Source of the DNA: Pseudomonas sp. dw_612
GTDB taxonomy: Bacteria > Pseudomonadota > Gammaproteobacteria > Pseudomonadales > Pseudomonadaceae
Length of the DNA: 64,000 nucleotides
Direction: 5' to 3'
Assembly: GCF_018449725.1 (NCBI RefSeq)
Contig: NZ_JAAVVC010000003.1
Coordinates: forward strand, 452,076 to 516,075
Shown one piece after another: positions 54,869-63,990 of the stretch (its first letter is position 1; each line of letters opens with the position of its first letter). Made by a program: the position numbers and the translations under genes. Below the pieces are notes generated by a model, which was given only the letters and a program-made list of their open reading frames with translations, searched no databases and had not been told where the DNA came from.

Positions 54869-57139
54869 ATGAGCGATTCCCTTCACATTCACAAACCCGA
54901 AGACGGGCATGATCACGATCACAGCCACAAGCTGCAGCCTGTGCAGAAGAAGCACGACCATGGCGGCCATGGGGATTCCTGCTGTTCCTCAAAAGTGGCG
55001 GCACCGTCGCTGATCAAGTTGAGTGAAACCCCAACGGCAGGCGCACGGCTGAGCAATTTCCGCATCGACGCGATGGACTGCCCGACCGAACAGACGCTGA
55101 TTCAGAACAAACTCGGAAAATTGACCGGCGTCCAGCAGCTGGAGTTCAACCTGATCAACCGGGTGTTGGGCGTGACCCACGACCTGCCAAATACTGCGCC
55201 TATCATCGAAGCGATCAAGTCACTGGGCATGGTCGCCGAGCCGATGGAGCAGGGCGTCGAAACGCCAGCGCCAGTTCCCGAGAAAAAACACTGGTGGCCA
55301 CTGGCGCTGTCCGGCGTGGGTGCATTGGCGGCTGAAGTCATCCACTTCACCAACGCCGCGCCGAACTGGGTCGTGGCGATCATCGCACTGATTTCGATCC
55401 TCAGCGGCGGCTTGACCACGTACAAGAAAGGCTGGATCGCCCTCAAGAACCTCAACTTGAACATCAACGCGTTGATGAGCATCGCGGTAACCGGCGCGAT
55501 CCTGATCGGCCAATGGCCGGAAGCGGCGATGGTGATGTTCCTGTTCACCGTGGCTGAGTTGATCGAAGCCAAATCCCTGGACCGTGCGCGCAACGCCATC
55601 GGCGGGCTGATGCAGATGACCCCGGAACAGGCCACGGTGCAGCAGGCCGATGGCAGTTGGGTCGAACAAGACGTCAAAGGCATCGAACTGGGTGCGAGAG
55701 TTCGCGTCCGTCCGGGCGAGCGCATCGGCCTCGACGGTGAAGTCGTATCGGGCACGTCCACCATCGATCAGGCGCCGATCACCGGCGAAAGCCTGCCGAT
55801 CGAGAAAACGGTGGGCGATAAAGTCTTCGCCGGCACCATCAACCAGGCCGGCTCGCTGGAATACAGCGTGACCGCTGCGGCCAACAACTCGACCCTGGCG
55901 CGGATTATCCACGCCGTGGAACAAGCTCAGGGCGCACGGGCACCGACCCAACGTTTCGTGGACCAGTTTTCGAAAATCTACACCCCGGCGGTGTTCGTCC
56001 TCGCGTTGGTCGTGGCGGTGATTCCGCCGCTGTTCATGGGGGCCGTATGGTTCGACTGGATCTACCGGGCGCTGGTATTGCTGGTGGTGGCTTGTCCGTG
56101 TGCGCTGGTGATTTCCACGCCGGTGACCATCGTCAGCGGCCTCGCGGCGGCGGCGCGCAAAGGGATTCTGGTCAAGGGCGGTGTTTATCTGGAGGGCGGT
56201 TACAAGCTGGATTACCTGGCCTTGGACAAGACCGGCACCATCACCCACGGCAAACCGGTGCAGACCGACTACCTGTCCCTCGACCCGACTGCTGATGAAA
56301 CAGCACCCGCCATTGCGGCAGCGTTGGCCGGTCGTTCCGATCACCCGGTGTCGCTGGCCATCGCCAACGCGGCTGTGGATAAACAATTCGCGCCGCTGGC
56401 TGTGGATAACTTCGAAGCCCTGGCCGGTCGTGGTGTGCGCGGCGAGGTCAACGGTAAGGTCTACCACTTGGGCAACCATCGTCTGGTGGAAGAGCTGAAC
56501 CTTTGTTCGCCGGAGCTGGAAGAGAAGCTGTTCGCCCTGGAAAAGCAGGGCAAATCCGTGGTGCTGCTGCTCGACGCGTCCGGCCCGTTGGCGCTGTTCG
56601 CCGTGGCCGATACGGTCAAGGAATCCAGCCGCGAAGCGATCCAACAACTCCACGACCTGGGCATCAAAACCCTGATGCTCACTGGCGACAACGTCCACAC
56701 CGCCCAGGCGATTGCCGCACAAGTCGGCATCGACGAGGCCAAGGGCGACCTGCTGCCGACTGACAAGCTGCAAGCCATCGAAGCCCTTTATGCGAAAGGC
56801 CATAACGTCGGCATGGTCGGCGACGGTATCAACGACGCTCCGGCGCTGGCGCGGGCGGAAATCGGTTTCGCCATGGCCGCAGCGGGCACCGATACGGCCA
56901 TCGAGACCGCCGATGTCGCCCTGATGGATGACGATCTACGCAAGATTCCGACCTTTATTCGCCTGTCGCGGCAGACATCGAGCATCCTGAAACAGAACAT
57001 CGCCCTCGCTTTGGTCATCAAGGTGATCTTTCTTGGGGTAACCTTCGCCGGGATCGCCACCATGTGGATGGCGGTGTTCGCCGACATGGGCGTGAGCCTG
57101 TTGGTGGTGTTCAACGGTTTGCGCCTGTTGCGCAAATAA
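54869..57139 (+). CDS. cadA: Heavy-metal P1B-type ATPase (Cd/Zn/Pb exporter)
   Basis: 756 residues from MSDSLHIHKPEDGHDHDHSH. The first 50 residues are His/Cys-rich (HDHGGHGDSCCSS). One HMA-type domain has MDCPTEQ, with Glu in place of the second Cys. Eight membrane helices; CPC (Cys409-Pro-Cys411) in VACPCALVIS defines P1B-2 Zn/Cd/Pb pumps; DKTGT with phosphorylated Asp453; GDGINDAPALA hinge. A TTG at 54836 is rejected because it overlaps the -10 region. No Shine-Dalgarno is evident before the ATG. Confidence 0.94.
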   Translation: MSDSLHIHKPEDGHDHDHSHKLQPVQKKHDHGGHGDSCCSSKVAAPSLIKLSETPTAGARLSNFRIDAMDCPTEQTLIQNKLGKLTGVQQLEFNLINRVLGVTHDLPNTAPIIEAIKSLGMVAEPMEQGVETPAPVPEKKHWWPLALSGVGALAAEVIHFTNAAPNWVVAIIALISILSGGLTTYKKGWIALKNLNLNINALMSIAVTGAILIGQWPEAAMVMFLFTVAELIEAKSLDRARNAIGGLMQMTPEQATVQQADGSWVEQDVKGIELGARVRVRPGERIGLDGEVVSGTSTIDQAPITGESLPIEKTVGDKVFAGTINQAGSLEYSVTAAANNSTLARIIHAVEQAQGARAPTQRFVDQFSKIYTPAVFVLALVVAVIPPLFMGAVWFDWIYRALVLLVVACPCALVISTPVTIVSGLAAAARKGILVKGGVYLEGGYKLDYLALDKTGTITHGKPVQTDYLSLDPTADETAPAIAAALAGRSDHPVSLAIANAAVDKQFAPLAVDNFEALAGRGVRGEVNGKVYHLGNHRLVEELNLCSPELEEKLFALEKQGKSVVLLLDASGPLALFAVADTVKESSREAIQQLHDLGIKTLMLTGDNVHTAQAIAAQVGIDEAKGDLLPTDKLQAIEALYAKGHNVGMVGDGINDAPALARAEIGFAMAAAGTDTAIETADVALMDDDLRKIPTFIRLSRQTSSILKQNIALALVIKVIFLGVTFAGIATMWMAVFADMGVSLLVVFNGLRLLRK

Positions 57140-57154
57140 GGATGAGGATCGGGT

Positions 57155-58018
57155 GTGCTGAGTGCCGAGCTGAAGGCGTTTTACATGGTGGCCCGCCTGG
57201 GCAGCATTACCCTGGCGGCGAAGAAGCTTGGCCTGAGCCAGCCCACCGTGACGACTCAGATTCGCAACCTGGAAAGCCAGTATTCGGTTGAGCTGTTCTA
57301 CCGTGGCGGCCGCCGCCTCAGCGTCAGCGACGAAGGCGCGCGGCTGCTGCCGATGGTCAAGACGCTGTTGCAGCAGGAAGCCGACATCGAGTTTTTCCTG
57401 CGCAACAGCGGCCAGGTCCAGGGCACGCTGCGCATCGCCGCCACGGCACCGTATTACATTCTCGACCTGGTGAAGACCTTCCGCGAGCGTTTGCCCCAGG
57501 TGGAAGTGTCGGTGGAAATCGGCAACTCCCAGCAAGTGCTTGAAGCGCTGGAGGATTACCGGGTGGATGTCGCCGCGTCTTCGCAGTTGCTCGACGATGC
57601 GCGGCTGATCCGCAGGGTGCTCGGCAGCGATCCGCTGGTGCTGGCGGTGCATCGTAATCATCCGTTGGCGGTGCACGATCACGTGCCGCTCAGTGCATTG
57701 GCCGGGCATACCTTGTTGATGCGCGAGTCGGGCTCGACCACGCGGCGGCTGACTGAAGAATTGCTGGCCAGTGCGGGGGTGAGTTTCGGGCCGTTGCTGG
57801 AGATTGGCAGTCGTGAGTCGATTCGCGAAGCGGTGCTGCGCAATATCGGGATCAGCATTATTGCGCGGCAGGAAGTGCCCCATGATCCGCAATTGCGGGT
57901 GCTGACCATCGAAAATGCGCCGCAGATTCCGGAGTACTTGTACTGCCTCAAGGAAAGAAAGGGCGCTCGGTTGCCGGCGGCGTTTCTGGGGTTGGCGCAG
58001 GAAATGGCGCCAGCCTGA
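57155..58018 (+). CDS. LysR-family regulator of aminophosphonate catabolism
   Basis: 287 residues from a GTG (MLSAELKAFYMVARLGSITL). HTH about residues 1-60 with SQPTVTTQIRNLESQYSVEL; effector domain TLRIAATAPYYILDLVKTFR. It resembles the LysR subgroup found with aminoethylphosphonate genes (TIGR03339-type, memory), and the transporter operon starts 225 bases downstream. It begins 15 bases after cadA with AGGATGAGG near the start, so a cadA-lysR transcript is possible even though their functions differ. Confidence 0.88.
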   Translation: MLSAELKAFYMVARLGSITLAAKKLGLSQPTVTTQIRNLESQYSVELFYRGGRRLSVSDEGARLLPMVKTLLQQEADIEFFLRNSGQVQGTLRIAATAPYYILDLVKTFRERLPQVEVSVEIGNSQQVLEALEDYRVDVAASSQLLDDARLIRRVLGSDPLVLAVHRNHPLAVHDHVPLSALAGHTLLMRESGSTTRRLTEELLASAGVSFGPLLEIGSRESIREAVLRNIGISIIARQEVPHDPQLRVLTIENAPQIPEYLYCLKERKGARLPAAFLGLAQEMAPA

Positions 58019-58039
58019 CATCTGCGTTACCTGTGCTGG

Positions 58040-58115
58040 CCTCTTCGCGAGCAAGCCCGCTCCCACAGGGGAGCGCATTCCAAAATGTGGGAGCGGGCTT
58101 GCTCGCGAAGGCGTC
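58040..58115. repeat. REP pair (short-loop)
   Basis: TTCGCGAGCAAGCCCGCTCC and its inverse about 17 bases apart, between the LysR gene and the transporter promoter. Confidence 0.88.
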
Positions 58116-58216
58116 AGTTCAGGCACCATCTGACCCCAACCCAAATCCCCGAATACCACTATCAGCCGTTTTTGCCTCCCTGCCACATGACGGACGCATT
58201 ACAAACCTAGGATGAC

Positions 58217-58235
58217 CCTCATCTGCTTGATGAGG
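58217..58235 (+). promoter_or_regulatory. Hairpin that contains the ribosome site of the phosphonate operon
   Basis: CCTCATC-TGCTT-GATGAGG forms a 7-bp perfect stem. GAGG at 58232-58235 is the only good Shine-Dalgarno, 7 bases before the ATG at 58243, so the stem would hide it. The same dyad could also be a LysR-type DNA site. Confidence 0.6.
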
Positions 58236-58242
58236 TCTGTCC

Positions 58243-59319
58243 ATGAACCACTCGATCGCAACTGCCCTGACCAACCCCGGCGCACCCATGAAAGTGCGCG
58301 GCGTGCAGAAACGCTTCGGCGCGTTCACCGCGCTGGATAACGTTTCCCTCGATGTGGCGGCCGGTGAGCTGGTGTGTCTGCTGGGCCCGTCGGGTTGTGG
58401 CAAAACCACCTTGCTGCGCTGCATCGCCGGGCTGGAGAAACAGGACAGCGGCGAGTTGTACCTCGGCGATCGCGACGTTTCCCACCTGGCGCCGCAAGCC
58501 CGGGACTACGGAATCCTGTTCCAGTCCTACGCGCTGTTTCCCAATCTGACCGTCGAAGCGAACATTGCCTACGGCCTCGCGGGCAGTGGTCGCGATGAAG
58601 TGCGCAAGCGTGTCGGTCAGATGCTGGAACTGGTCGGCCTGCTCGGCAGTGAGAAAAAGTACCCCGGCCAGTTGTCTGGCGGCCAACAACAGCGGGTGGC
58701 CCTGGCCCGCGCCCTGGCCCCGGCGCCTTCATTGTTGCTGCTGGACGAACCGATGTCGGCCCTCGACGCCCGGGTTCGCGAGCATCTGTGCACCGAACTG
58801 CGCCAATTGCAGCGCAACCTCGGCGTTACCACGTTGATGGTCACGCACAATCAGGACGAAGCGATGCTGATGGCCGACCGCATCGCCGTGATGAACAACG
58901 GCAAGGTCGAGCAGTACGCCACGCCGCAGGAAATCTACGACCGCCCGGCCACGCCATTCGTGGCGGAGTTTGTCGGCCAGGGCAATTGGTTGCCGTTCCG
59001 CCGCAGCAGCGACAGTCATGCCCAGGTCGGCGGCATGAACATGCGCTTGGCCGATGGCTGCGCCAAAACCGCATCCGGCCGGTTGTTCTGCCGCCCGGAG
59101 GCGATCAACGTCAACCCGCCGGTGCACGAAGAAAACCTGTTCCCGGCCAAGGTTCGCGAAATCACTTTCCTTGGCAATCGTTGCCGCATGAGCTTCGAAC
59201 TCGATCAACTGCCGGGTCATCCGTTGCTGGCTGAGTTGGCGCCGGAAGCCATGCCGCGCCTCGGCGCCCAGCAGATCATGGTCGCCTTGCCACCGCGCAG
59301 CCTGCAGGTGTTTGCCTGA
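58243..59319 (+). CDS. phnT: Aminoethylphosphonate-type ABC transporter ATPase
   Basis: 358 residues. Walker A GPSGCGKTTLL, Q-loop LFQSYALFPNL, signature LSGGQQQR, Walker B LLLLDEPMSALD, His-switch VTHNQDEA, and a C-terminal TOBE domain (RLFCRPEAINVNPPVHEENL). Of the PhnT/PotA class (TIGR03258/03265 type). Its stop overlaps the permease start (TGATG). A second internal ATG (MKVRGVQ) at residue 16 aligns with the usual domain start. Confidence 0.9.
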   Translation: MNHSIATALTNPGAPMKVRGVQKRFGAFTALDNVSLDVAAGELVCLLGPSGCGKTTLLRCIAGLEKQDSGELYLGDRDVSHLAPQARDYGILFQSYALFPNLTVEANIAYGLAGSGRDEVRKRVGQMLELVGLLGSEKKYPGQLSGGQQQRVALARALAPAPSLLLLDEPMSALDARVREHLCTELRQLQRNLGVTTLMVTHNQDEAMLMADRIAVMNNGKVEQYATPQEIYDRPATPFVAEFVGQGNWLPFRRSSDSHAQVGGMNMRLADGCAKTASGRLFCRPEAINVNPPVHEENLFPAKVREITFLGNRCRMSFELDQLPGHPLLAELAPEAMPRLGAQQIMVALPPRSLQVFA

Positions 59320-61043
59320 TGAGCGCGAACCTCGCGCTGCCGATACCGCACAAGCAGGCTCGGCAGACCTCTCGCGCTGAAATCGGCGACCGGGTGTTCG
59401 TGATCGGCGGCAAAGTGCTGTTGCTGGTGTTGTTGGGCGTCGCGGTGTTGATGCCGTTGCTGGCGATCTTCTGGCGCGGTTTCAGCGCCGAAGCCGGGCA
59501 GGGCGGCGGTCTGGTGGCTGCCCGTGAACTGGTGACCAGCGAAAATTTCCACTGGCTGCTTGGCAACAGCCTGAAAGTTTCCCTCAGCGTCGCAGCCATC
59601 GTCGTACCGCTGGCCTACCTGTTTGCCTACGCCTTGCAACGCACATTGATTCCGGGCAAAGGGATCTGGCGTGGGATGTCGCTGTTGCCGCTGATGGCGC
59701 CATCGATGTTGCCGGGGATCGCGCTGGTTTACCTGTTCGGCAACCAGGGCATGTTGCGCGGACTGCTCTCGGACAATATCTACGGCTTCTGGGGCATTGT
59801 TCTGGGTGAGGTGATCTACACCTTCCCACACGCCTTGATGATTCTTCTGTCGGCGCTTTCGTTAGCGGATGCGCGACTGTTCGATGCCGCCTCCAGCATG
59901 GGCGCCAGTCCGGCAAAAGCCTTTCGCAGTATCACTTGGCCGGCGACTCGTCAGGCGGTGTTTGCTGCGTTCTGTCTGGTATTCACGTTGACCATCACTG
60001 ACTTCGGCGTGCCCGTGGTGGTCGGTGGCGACTATCAAGTGCTGGCGCTGGAAGCCTATAAAGCCGTGGTCGGCCAGCAACAGTTCGGTCGCGGCGCGTT
60101 GATCGGCATGGTCCTGCTGCTGCCGGCACTGGTCAGCTTCGGGGTCGATGCGTGGCTGCGCCGACGTCATGGCGATTCCATGAGCGGCCGGGCACAAGTG
60201 TTCAACCCGGCGCCATCGAAGCTACGGGACGCTTGCTACCTGGCGATTGTGCTGCTGATCTGCGCGGTGTTGCTGCTGGTGTTCGGCATGGCGGTGTTCT
60301 CGTCGCTGGTGAAATTCTGGCCGTACAACCTGTCGCTGTCGCTCAACCATTACCAGTTCAACGAAACGGCGGGCGGCGGCTGGCTGGCCTACGGCAACAG
60401 CGTGAAGATGGCGTTGTGCACGGCGTTGATCGGCAGCGTGCTGATCTTCACCGGCGCCTACTTGATGGAAAAAACCAAGGGCCAGCGCGGACTCAATCTG
60501 ACCTTGCGCATGCTCAGTTTCGTGCCGATGGCGGTGCCGGGCCTGGTGCTGGGCCTGGGTTACGTTTTCTTCTTCAACCTCAACGGCAATCCGCTGCATG
60601 TGCTCTACGGGACCATGACCCTGCTGGTGGTCTGCACCATTGCTCACTATTTGACCACCGCTCAAATGACCGCCACCACCGCGCTGCGCCAGCTCGACGC
60701 CGAGTTCGAAGCCGCCGCGCTGTCGCTCAAGGCGCCGCTGTATCGGCATTACCTGCGGGTCACCGTGCCGATCTGCCTGCCGGCGCTGCTGGACATCGTG
60801 CGCTACCTGTTCGTCTCGGCCATGACCACTGTTTCGGCGGCGATCTTCCTCTACAGCCCCGACACCATTCTCGCGGCGGTGGCGGTGCTGAACATGGACG
60901 ACGCCGGCAACGTTGGCGGCGCGGCGGCGATGTCGACCCTGATTCTGTTCACCTCGGCGGGCGTGTCCCTGCTGCTGGCCTGGGCTTCGCGCGGTTTGCT
61001 GCACCGCTCCCAGGCCTGGCGGCAGACCGCGCCTGGCAACTGA
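59319..61043 (+). CDS. phnU: Aminoethylphosphonate-type ABC transporter fused permease
   Basis: 574 residues, two BPD permease domains in one chain with about 12 membrane helices. The two EAA loops are LFDAASSMGASPAKAFRSIT and EFEAAALSLKAPLYRHYLRV. This fused layout is the one seen in phosphonate and iron (FbpB-like) importers; the next genes favour phosphonate. Overlaps phnT by one base. Confidence 0.9.
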   Translation: MSANLALPIPHKQARQTSRAEIGDRVFVIGGKVLLLVLLGVAVLMPLLAIFWRGFSAEAGQGGGLVAARELVTSENFHWLLGNSLKVSLSVAAIVVPLAYLFAYALQRTLIPGKGIWRGMSLLPLMAPSMLPGIALVYLFGNQGMLRGLLSDNIYGFWGIVLGEVIYTFPHALMILLSALSLADARLFDAASSMGASPAKAFRSITWPATRQAVFAAFCLVFTLTITDFGVPVVVGGDYQVLALEAYKAVVGQQQFGRGALIGMVLLLPALVSFGVDAWLRRRHGDSMSGRAQVFNPAPSKLRDACYLAIVLLICAVLLLVFGMAVFSSLVKFWPYNLSLSLNHYQFNETAGGGWLAYGNSVKMALCTALIGSVLIFTGAYLMEKTKGQRGLNLTLRMLSFVPMAVPGLVLGLGYVFFFNLNGNPLHVLYGTMTLLVVCTIAHYLTTAQMTATTALRQLDAEFEAAALSLKAPLYRHYLRVTVPICLPALLDIVRYLFVSAMTTVSAAIFLYSPDTILAAVAVLNMDDAGNVGGAAAMSTLILFTSAGVSLLLAWASRGLLHRSQAWRQTAPGN

Positions 61044-61079
61044 TTTGTTCCACCCTCTCAACTCAACAGGAAATCGATC

Positions 61080-62105
61080 ATGTTCAAGCCTTTGGCCCTG
61101 GCCGCTGCTGTCCTCACCGCTTTCAGCCTGAACGCCTTCGCGGCGAAAACCGAGTTGACGGTGTACACCGCCCTCGAAGCCGAGCAACTGAAGACCTACA
61201 AGGACGCCTTCGAAAAGGCCAACCCGGACATCGAGATCAAGTGGGTGCGTGACTCCACCGGGATCGTCACCGCCAAGCTGCTGGCCGAGAAAGAACGCCC
61301 ACAAGCCGATGTGGTATGGGGCCTGGCAGCGTCGAGCCTGGCGATCCTCGATCAGCAAGGCATGCTGCAAAGCTACGCGCCGAAGGACCTGGGCAAGATC
61401 GGCGGCAACTACCGCGACGCCGCGAACCCGCCAGCCTGGGTCGGCATGGACGTGTGGGCCGCGACCATCTGCTTCAACACCGTCGAAGCCGAGAAGCAGG
61501 GCCTGAGCAAACCCGTGAGCTGGCAGGACCTGACCAAGCCTGAGTACAAAGGCAAGATCGTCATGCCCAACCCGGCCTCGTCTGGCACCGGTTTCCTCGA
61601 CGTCAGCGCCTGGCTGCAAACCTTCGGCGAGAAGCAGGGCTGGGCCTACATGGATGGCCTGCACCAGAACATCGGCCAGTACGTTCACTCCGGTTCCAAA
61701 CCCTGCAAACTCGCGGCCTCCGGTGAGTTCCCGATTGGTATTTCCTTCGAATACCCGGCGGTGCAGTTGAAACGCCAGGGCGCGCCGCTGGACATCATCC
61801 TGCCGAAAGAAGGTTTGGGCTGGGAGATCGAAGCCACCGCCGTGATCAAGGGCACGCCCCACGAAGACGCAGCCAAGAAACTAGCTGACTTCTCGGCCAG
61901 CCCGGCGGCGATGGAGCTTTATAAAGAGAACTTCGCGGTTCTCGCTCAGCCTGGTATCGCCAAGCCGCAGACCGAATTGCCGGCGGATTACGAGCAGCGC
62001 TTGATCAAGAACGACTTTGCCTGGGCCTCGAAGAATCGTGACGAGATCTTGACCGAGTGGCGCAAGCGGTATGACGGCAAGTCCGAGAAAGTGGTTGCCA
62101 AGTAA
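61080..62105 (+). CDS. phnS: Aminoethylphosphonate-type ABC transporter binding protein
   Basis: 341 residues. Signal peptide MFKPLALAAAVLTAFSLNAFA. Mature AKTELTVYTALEAEQLKTYK is typical of the FbpA/PhnS class; RDSTGIVTAKLLAEKERPQA and NPASSGTGFLDVSAWLQTFG form the anion pocket (SSGTG). No tandem Tyr pair for iron is seen, favouring phosphonate. AGGAAA ribosome site, 36 bases after the permease. Confidence 0.9.
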   Translation: MFKPLALAAAVLTAFSLNAFAAKTELTVYTALEAEQLKTYKDAFEKANPDIEIKWVRDSTGIVTAKLLAEKERPQADVVWGLAASSLAILDQQGMLQSYAPKDLGKIGGNYRDAANPPAWVGMDVWAATICFNTVEAEKQGLSKPVSWQDLTKPEYKGKIVMPNPASSGTGFLDVSAWLQTFGEKQGWAYMDGLHQNIGQYVHSGSKPCKLAASGEFPIGISFEYPAVQLKRQGAPLDIILPKEGLGWEIEATAVIKGTPHEDAAKKLADFSASPAAMELYKENFAVLAQPGIAKPQTELPADYEQRLIKNDFAWASKNRDEILTEWRKRYDGKSEKVVAK

Positions 62106-62124
62106 ATCTTCGTAGGCTGATCGG

Positions 62125-62226
62125 GCCTCTTCGCGAGCAAGCCCGCTCCCACATTGGATCAGTGGGTTGGTGAAGATTTGTGAATCACCACAAACCCCTG
62201 TGGGAGCGGGCTTGCTCGCGAAAGCG
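62125..62226. repeat. REP pair inside the phosphonate cluster
   Basis: Inverted main-type REP copies between the binding-protein gene and the FAD oxidoreductase gene, ending 24 bases before the latter's ATG; may reduce readthrough and uncouple import from catabolism. Confidence 0.9.
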
Positions 62227-62250
62227 GTCTGTCATTCAGGACAGTTTTCA

Positions 62251-63384
62251 ATGACTCAACACAACGACATGCTCATCGTCGGCGCCGGGATCCTCGGCCT
62301 GTCCCACGCCTACGCCGCCGCCAGACGCGGCCTCAAGGTCACGGTTTTCGAGCGCAGCGAAACGCCTTTGGGCGCCTCGGTGCGCAACTTCGGTCAGGCC
62401 TTGGTCACCGGCCAGCCACCGGGCCCGATGCTCGAACTGGCCAAGGCCAGCCGCGACATCTGGGGCCATTGGGCCAACGTCGCCGGCCTGCAACTCAAGC
62501 GCAACGGCTCGTACCTGTTCGCCCGCACCGAAGCCGAAGAACACCTGCTGCAAGCCTTTTGTAACGGCCGCGCCGTGGAGCACAACTACAACGTCGAACT
62601 GCTGCGCGGTGCTGCGTTGCGGGATATGTACGGTGGTCAGTTCAGCCATCACCGCGCCGCGTTGCACGGCATGGACGATCAGCAACTGTATTCCCGCGAA
62701 GCGATTCCGCAGTTGATCAACTACCTGCGCCGAGAGTTGGGCGTCGAGTTCCACTTTTCCACCCTGGTGCGCGACATTGAGCCCGGCCGTTTGCACAGCA
62801 CCGCCGGCCGCTTCAGTGCCGAGCAGATCATCGTCTGCTCCGGCCATGATTATCAAACCTTGCTGGCCGAGCCGATTGCCGCGCTCAACCCGCAAATCTG
62901 CCGCCTGCAAATGCTCCGCGCCCGGCCGCAGATCGATCTGAATCTGCAACACGCGTTGCTCACCGGATTGAGTTGCGTGCACTACGGCGCATTTGCCGAC
63001 CTGCCGGAAGCCGCCGCGGTGCAGGCGCAGATTCTGCGTGACGAACCTCATTTGCACGAAAACGGCATTCACTTGCTGATCAGCCCGACGCCGTATGGTG
63101 AGTTGATCATCGGCGACTCCCACCATTACGGCCGCGATCCGTCACCGTTCAACGCCGAGCAAGTGGACGACTGGATGATCGAACTGGCTGAACAAACCTT
63201 GGGCTGCGGGATTCAGGTAATCGAGCGTTGGCAGGGTGTCTACGGCTCGAAGGGGCCGGGACCGTTCTCGTTCCTGCGTCCGCAACCCGGCGTGAGCGTG
63301 GCACTGATGCACACCGGCGTAGGCATGAGCGTCGGGCCGGCGATGGCCGAGCGCAACGTTGCGCTGTTATTGGGAGAAGCGTGA
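62251..63384 (+). CDS. FAD-dependent amine oxidoreductase of phosphonate loci (TIGR03364-like)
   Basis: 377 residues from MTQHNDMLIVGAGILGLSHA. DAO/glycine-oxidase fold: GAGILG dinucleotide motif, VFERSE at the end of strand 2, C-terminal GVYGSKGPGPFSFLRPQPGV, and ALMHTGVGMSVGPAMAERNV closing the FAD site. This family sits near phosphonatase and phosphonate transporters and was proposed to oxidise an aminophosphonate other than AEP (family knowledge). Overlaps the HD gene by one base (TGATG), so the two enzymes are translationally coupled. No ribosome site of note before the ATG. Confidence 0.88.
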   Translation: MTQHNDMLIVGAGILGLSHAYAAARRGLKVTVFERSETPLGASVRNFGQALVTGQPPGPMLELAKASRDIWGHWANVAGLQLKRNGSYLFARTEAEEHLLQAFCNGRAVEHNYNVELLRGAALRDMYGGQFSHHRAALHGMDDQQLYSREAIPQLINYLRRELGVEFHFSTLVRDIEPGRLHSTAGRFSAEQIIVCSGHDYQTLLAEPIAALNPQICRLQMLRARPQIDLNLQHALLTGLSCVHYGAFADLPEAAAVQAQILRDEPHLHENGIHLLISPTPYGELIIGDSHHYGRDPSPFNAEQVDDWMIELAEQTLGCGIQVIERWQGVYGSKGPGPFSFLRPQPGVSVALMHTGVGMSVGPAMAERNVALLLGEA

Positions 63385-63941
63385 TGGCGAGTGTGGAGCG
63401 AGTGGTCGACGAGGTGTTCGCCCTGTACGAGCGCTTTGGCGACAGCGATTACATCGGCGAGCCGGTGTCGCAGATCGAGCACATGTCCCAGGCCGCCGAA
63501 CGGGCCATGGCCGAAGGCTTCGACGATGAAGTGGTGTTGGCAGCGTTCTTTCATGACATCGGGCATATCTGCGCCGAGAACGCCGAGAACATGGACGGTT
63601 TCGGCGTGGTCAGCCATGAGCGTCTCGGTGCGGATTATTTGCGGCGCGCCGGGTTCAGCGAACGCATGGCGCGGCTGGTGGAATACCACGTACAGGCCAA
63701 GCGGTATCTGACGCTCAAAGAGCCGGGGTACTACGAGCGGTTGAGCGAAGCCAGTCGCCGGACGTTGGAGTATCAGGGCGGGGTGATGACGGTGGCGGAG
63801 GCTGAGGCGTTCGAGCGGGACCCTTTGTGTAAGGTCAGTTTGCGCATGCGGCAGTGGGATGAGCTGGCCAAGGAGATGTGGGTGCCGGTGATGGATCTGG
63901 GCATCCTGAAGGAAAAGGCGTTGCGGTTGTTGGTGGCGTAG
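63384..63941 (+). CDS. PhnZ-like HD-domain mixed-valence diiron oxygenase
   Basis: 185 residues. Residues line up one position off those I recall for PhnZ: Tyr23 and Glu26 (substrate lid, DYIGEP), His33, His57-Asp58 (FFHDIGH), His78 (VVSHER), His102 (EYHVQAKR) and Asp159 (MRQWDE), the complete diiron set, with Lys106-Arg107 for the phosphonate. PhnZ cleaves the C-P bond of 2-amino-1-hydroxyethylphosphonate to glycine and phosphate. TIGR03276-type phosphonate HD proteins include it. Whether this one takes the same substrate or a methylated or other analogue is open. Coupled to the FAD oxidoreductase gene. The sequence after it (63942-64000) holds a single REP arm. Confidence 0.9.
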   Translation: MASVERVVDEVFALYERFGDSDYIGEPVSQIEHMSQAAERAMAEGFDDEVVLAAFFHDIGHICAENAENMDGFGVVSHERLGADYLRRAGFSERMARLVEYHVQAKRYLTLKEPGYYERLSEASRRTLEYQGGVMTVAEAEAFERDPLCKVSLRMRQWDELAKEMWVPVMDLGILKEKALRLLVA

Positions 63942-63961
63942 GACCACCAGACCGAGTCGCT

Positions 63962-63990
63962 GCCTTCGCGAGCAAGCCCGCTCCCACATT
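63962..63990. repeat. REP arm at the right edge
   Basis: One copy of TTCGCGAGCAAGCCCGCTCC; the partner would lie beyond the window. Confidence 0.85.

Noticed and set aside
61080..62105. Ferric-iron binding protein (FbpA) instead of PhnS
   Set aside because: Lacks the tandem Tyr iron ligands and is linked to phosphonate enzymes and a phosphonate-type LysR regulator.
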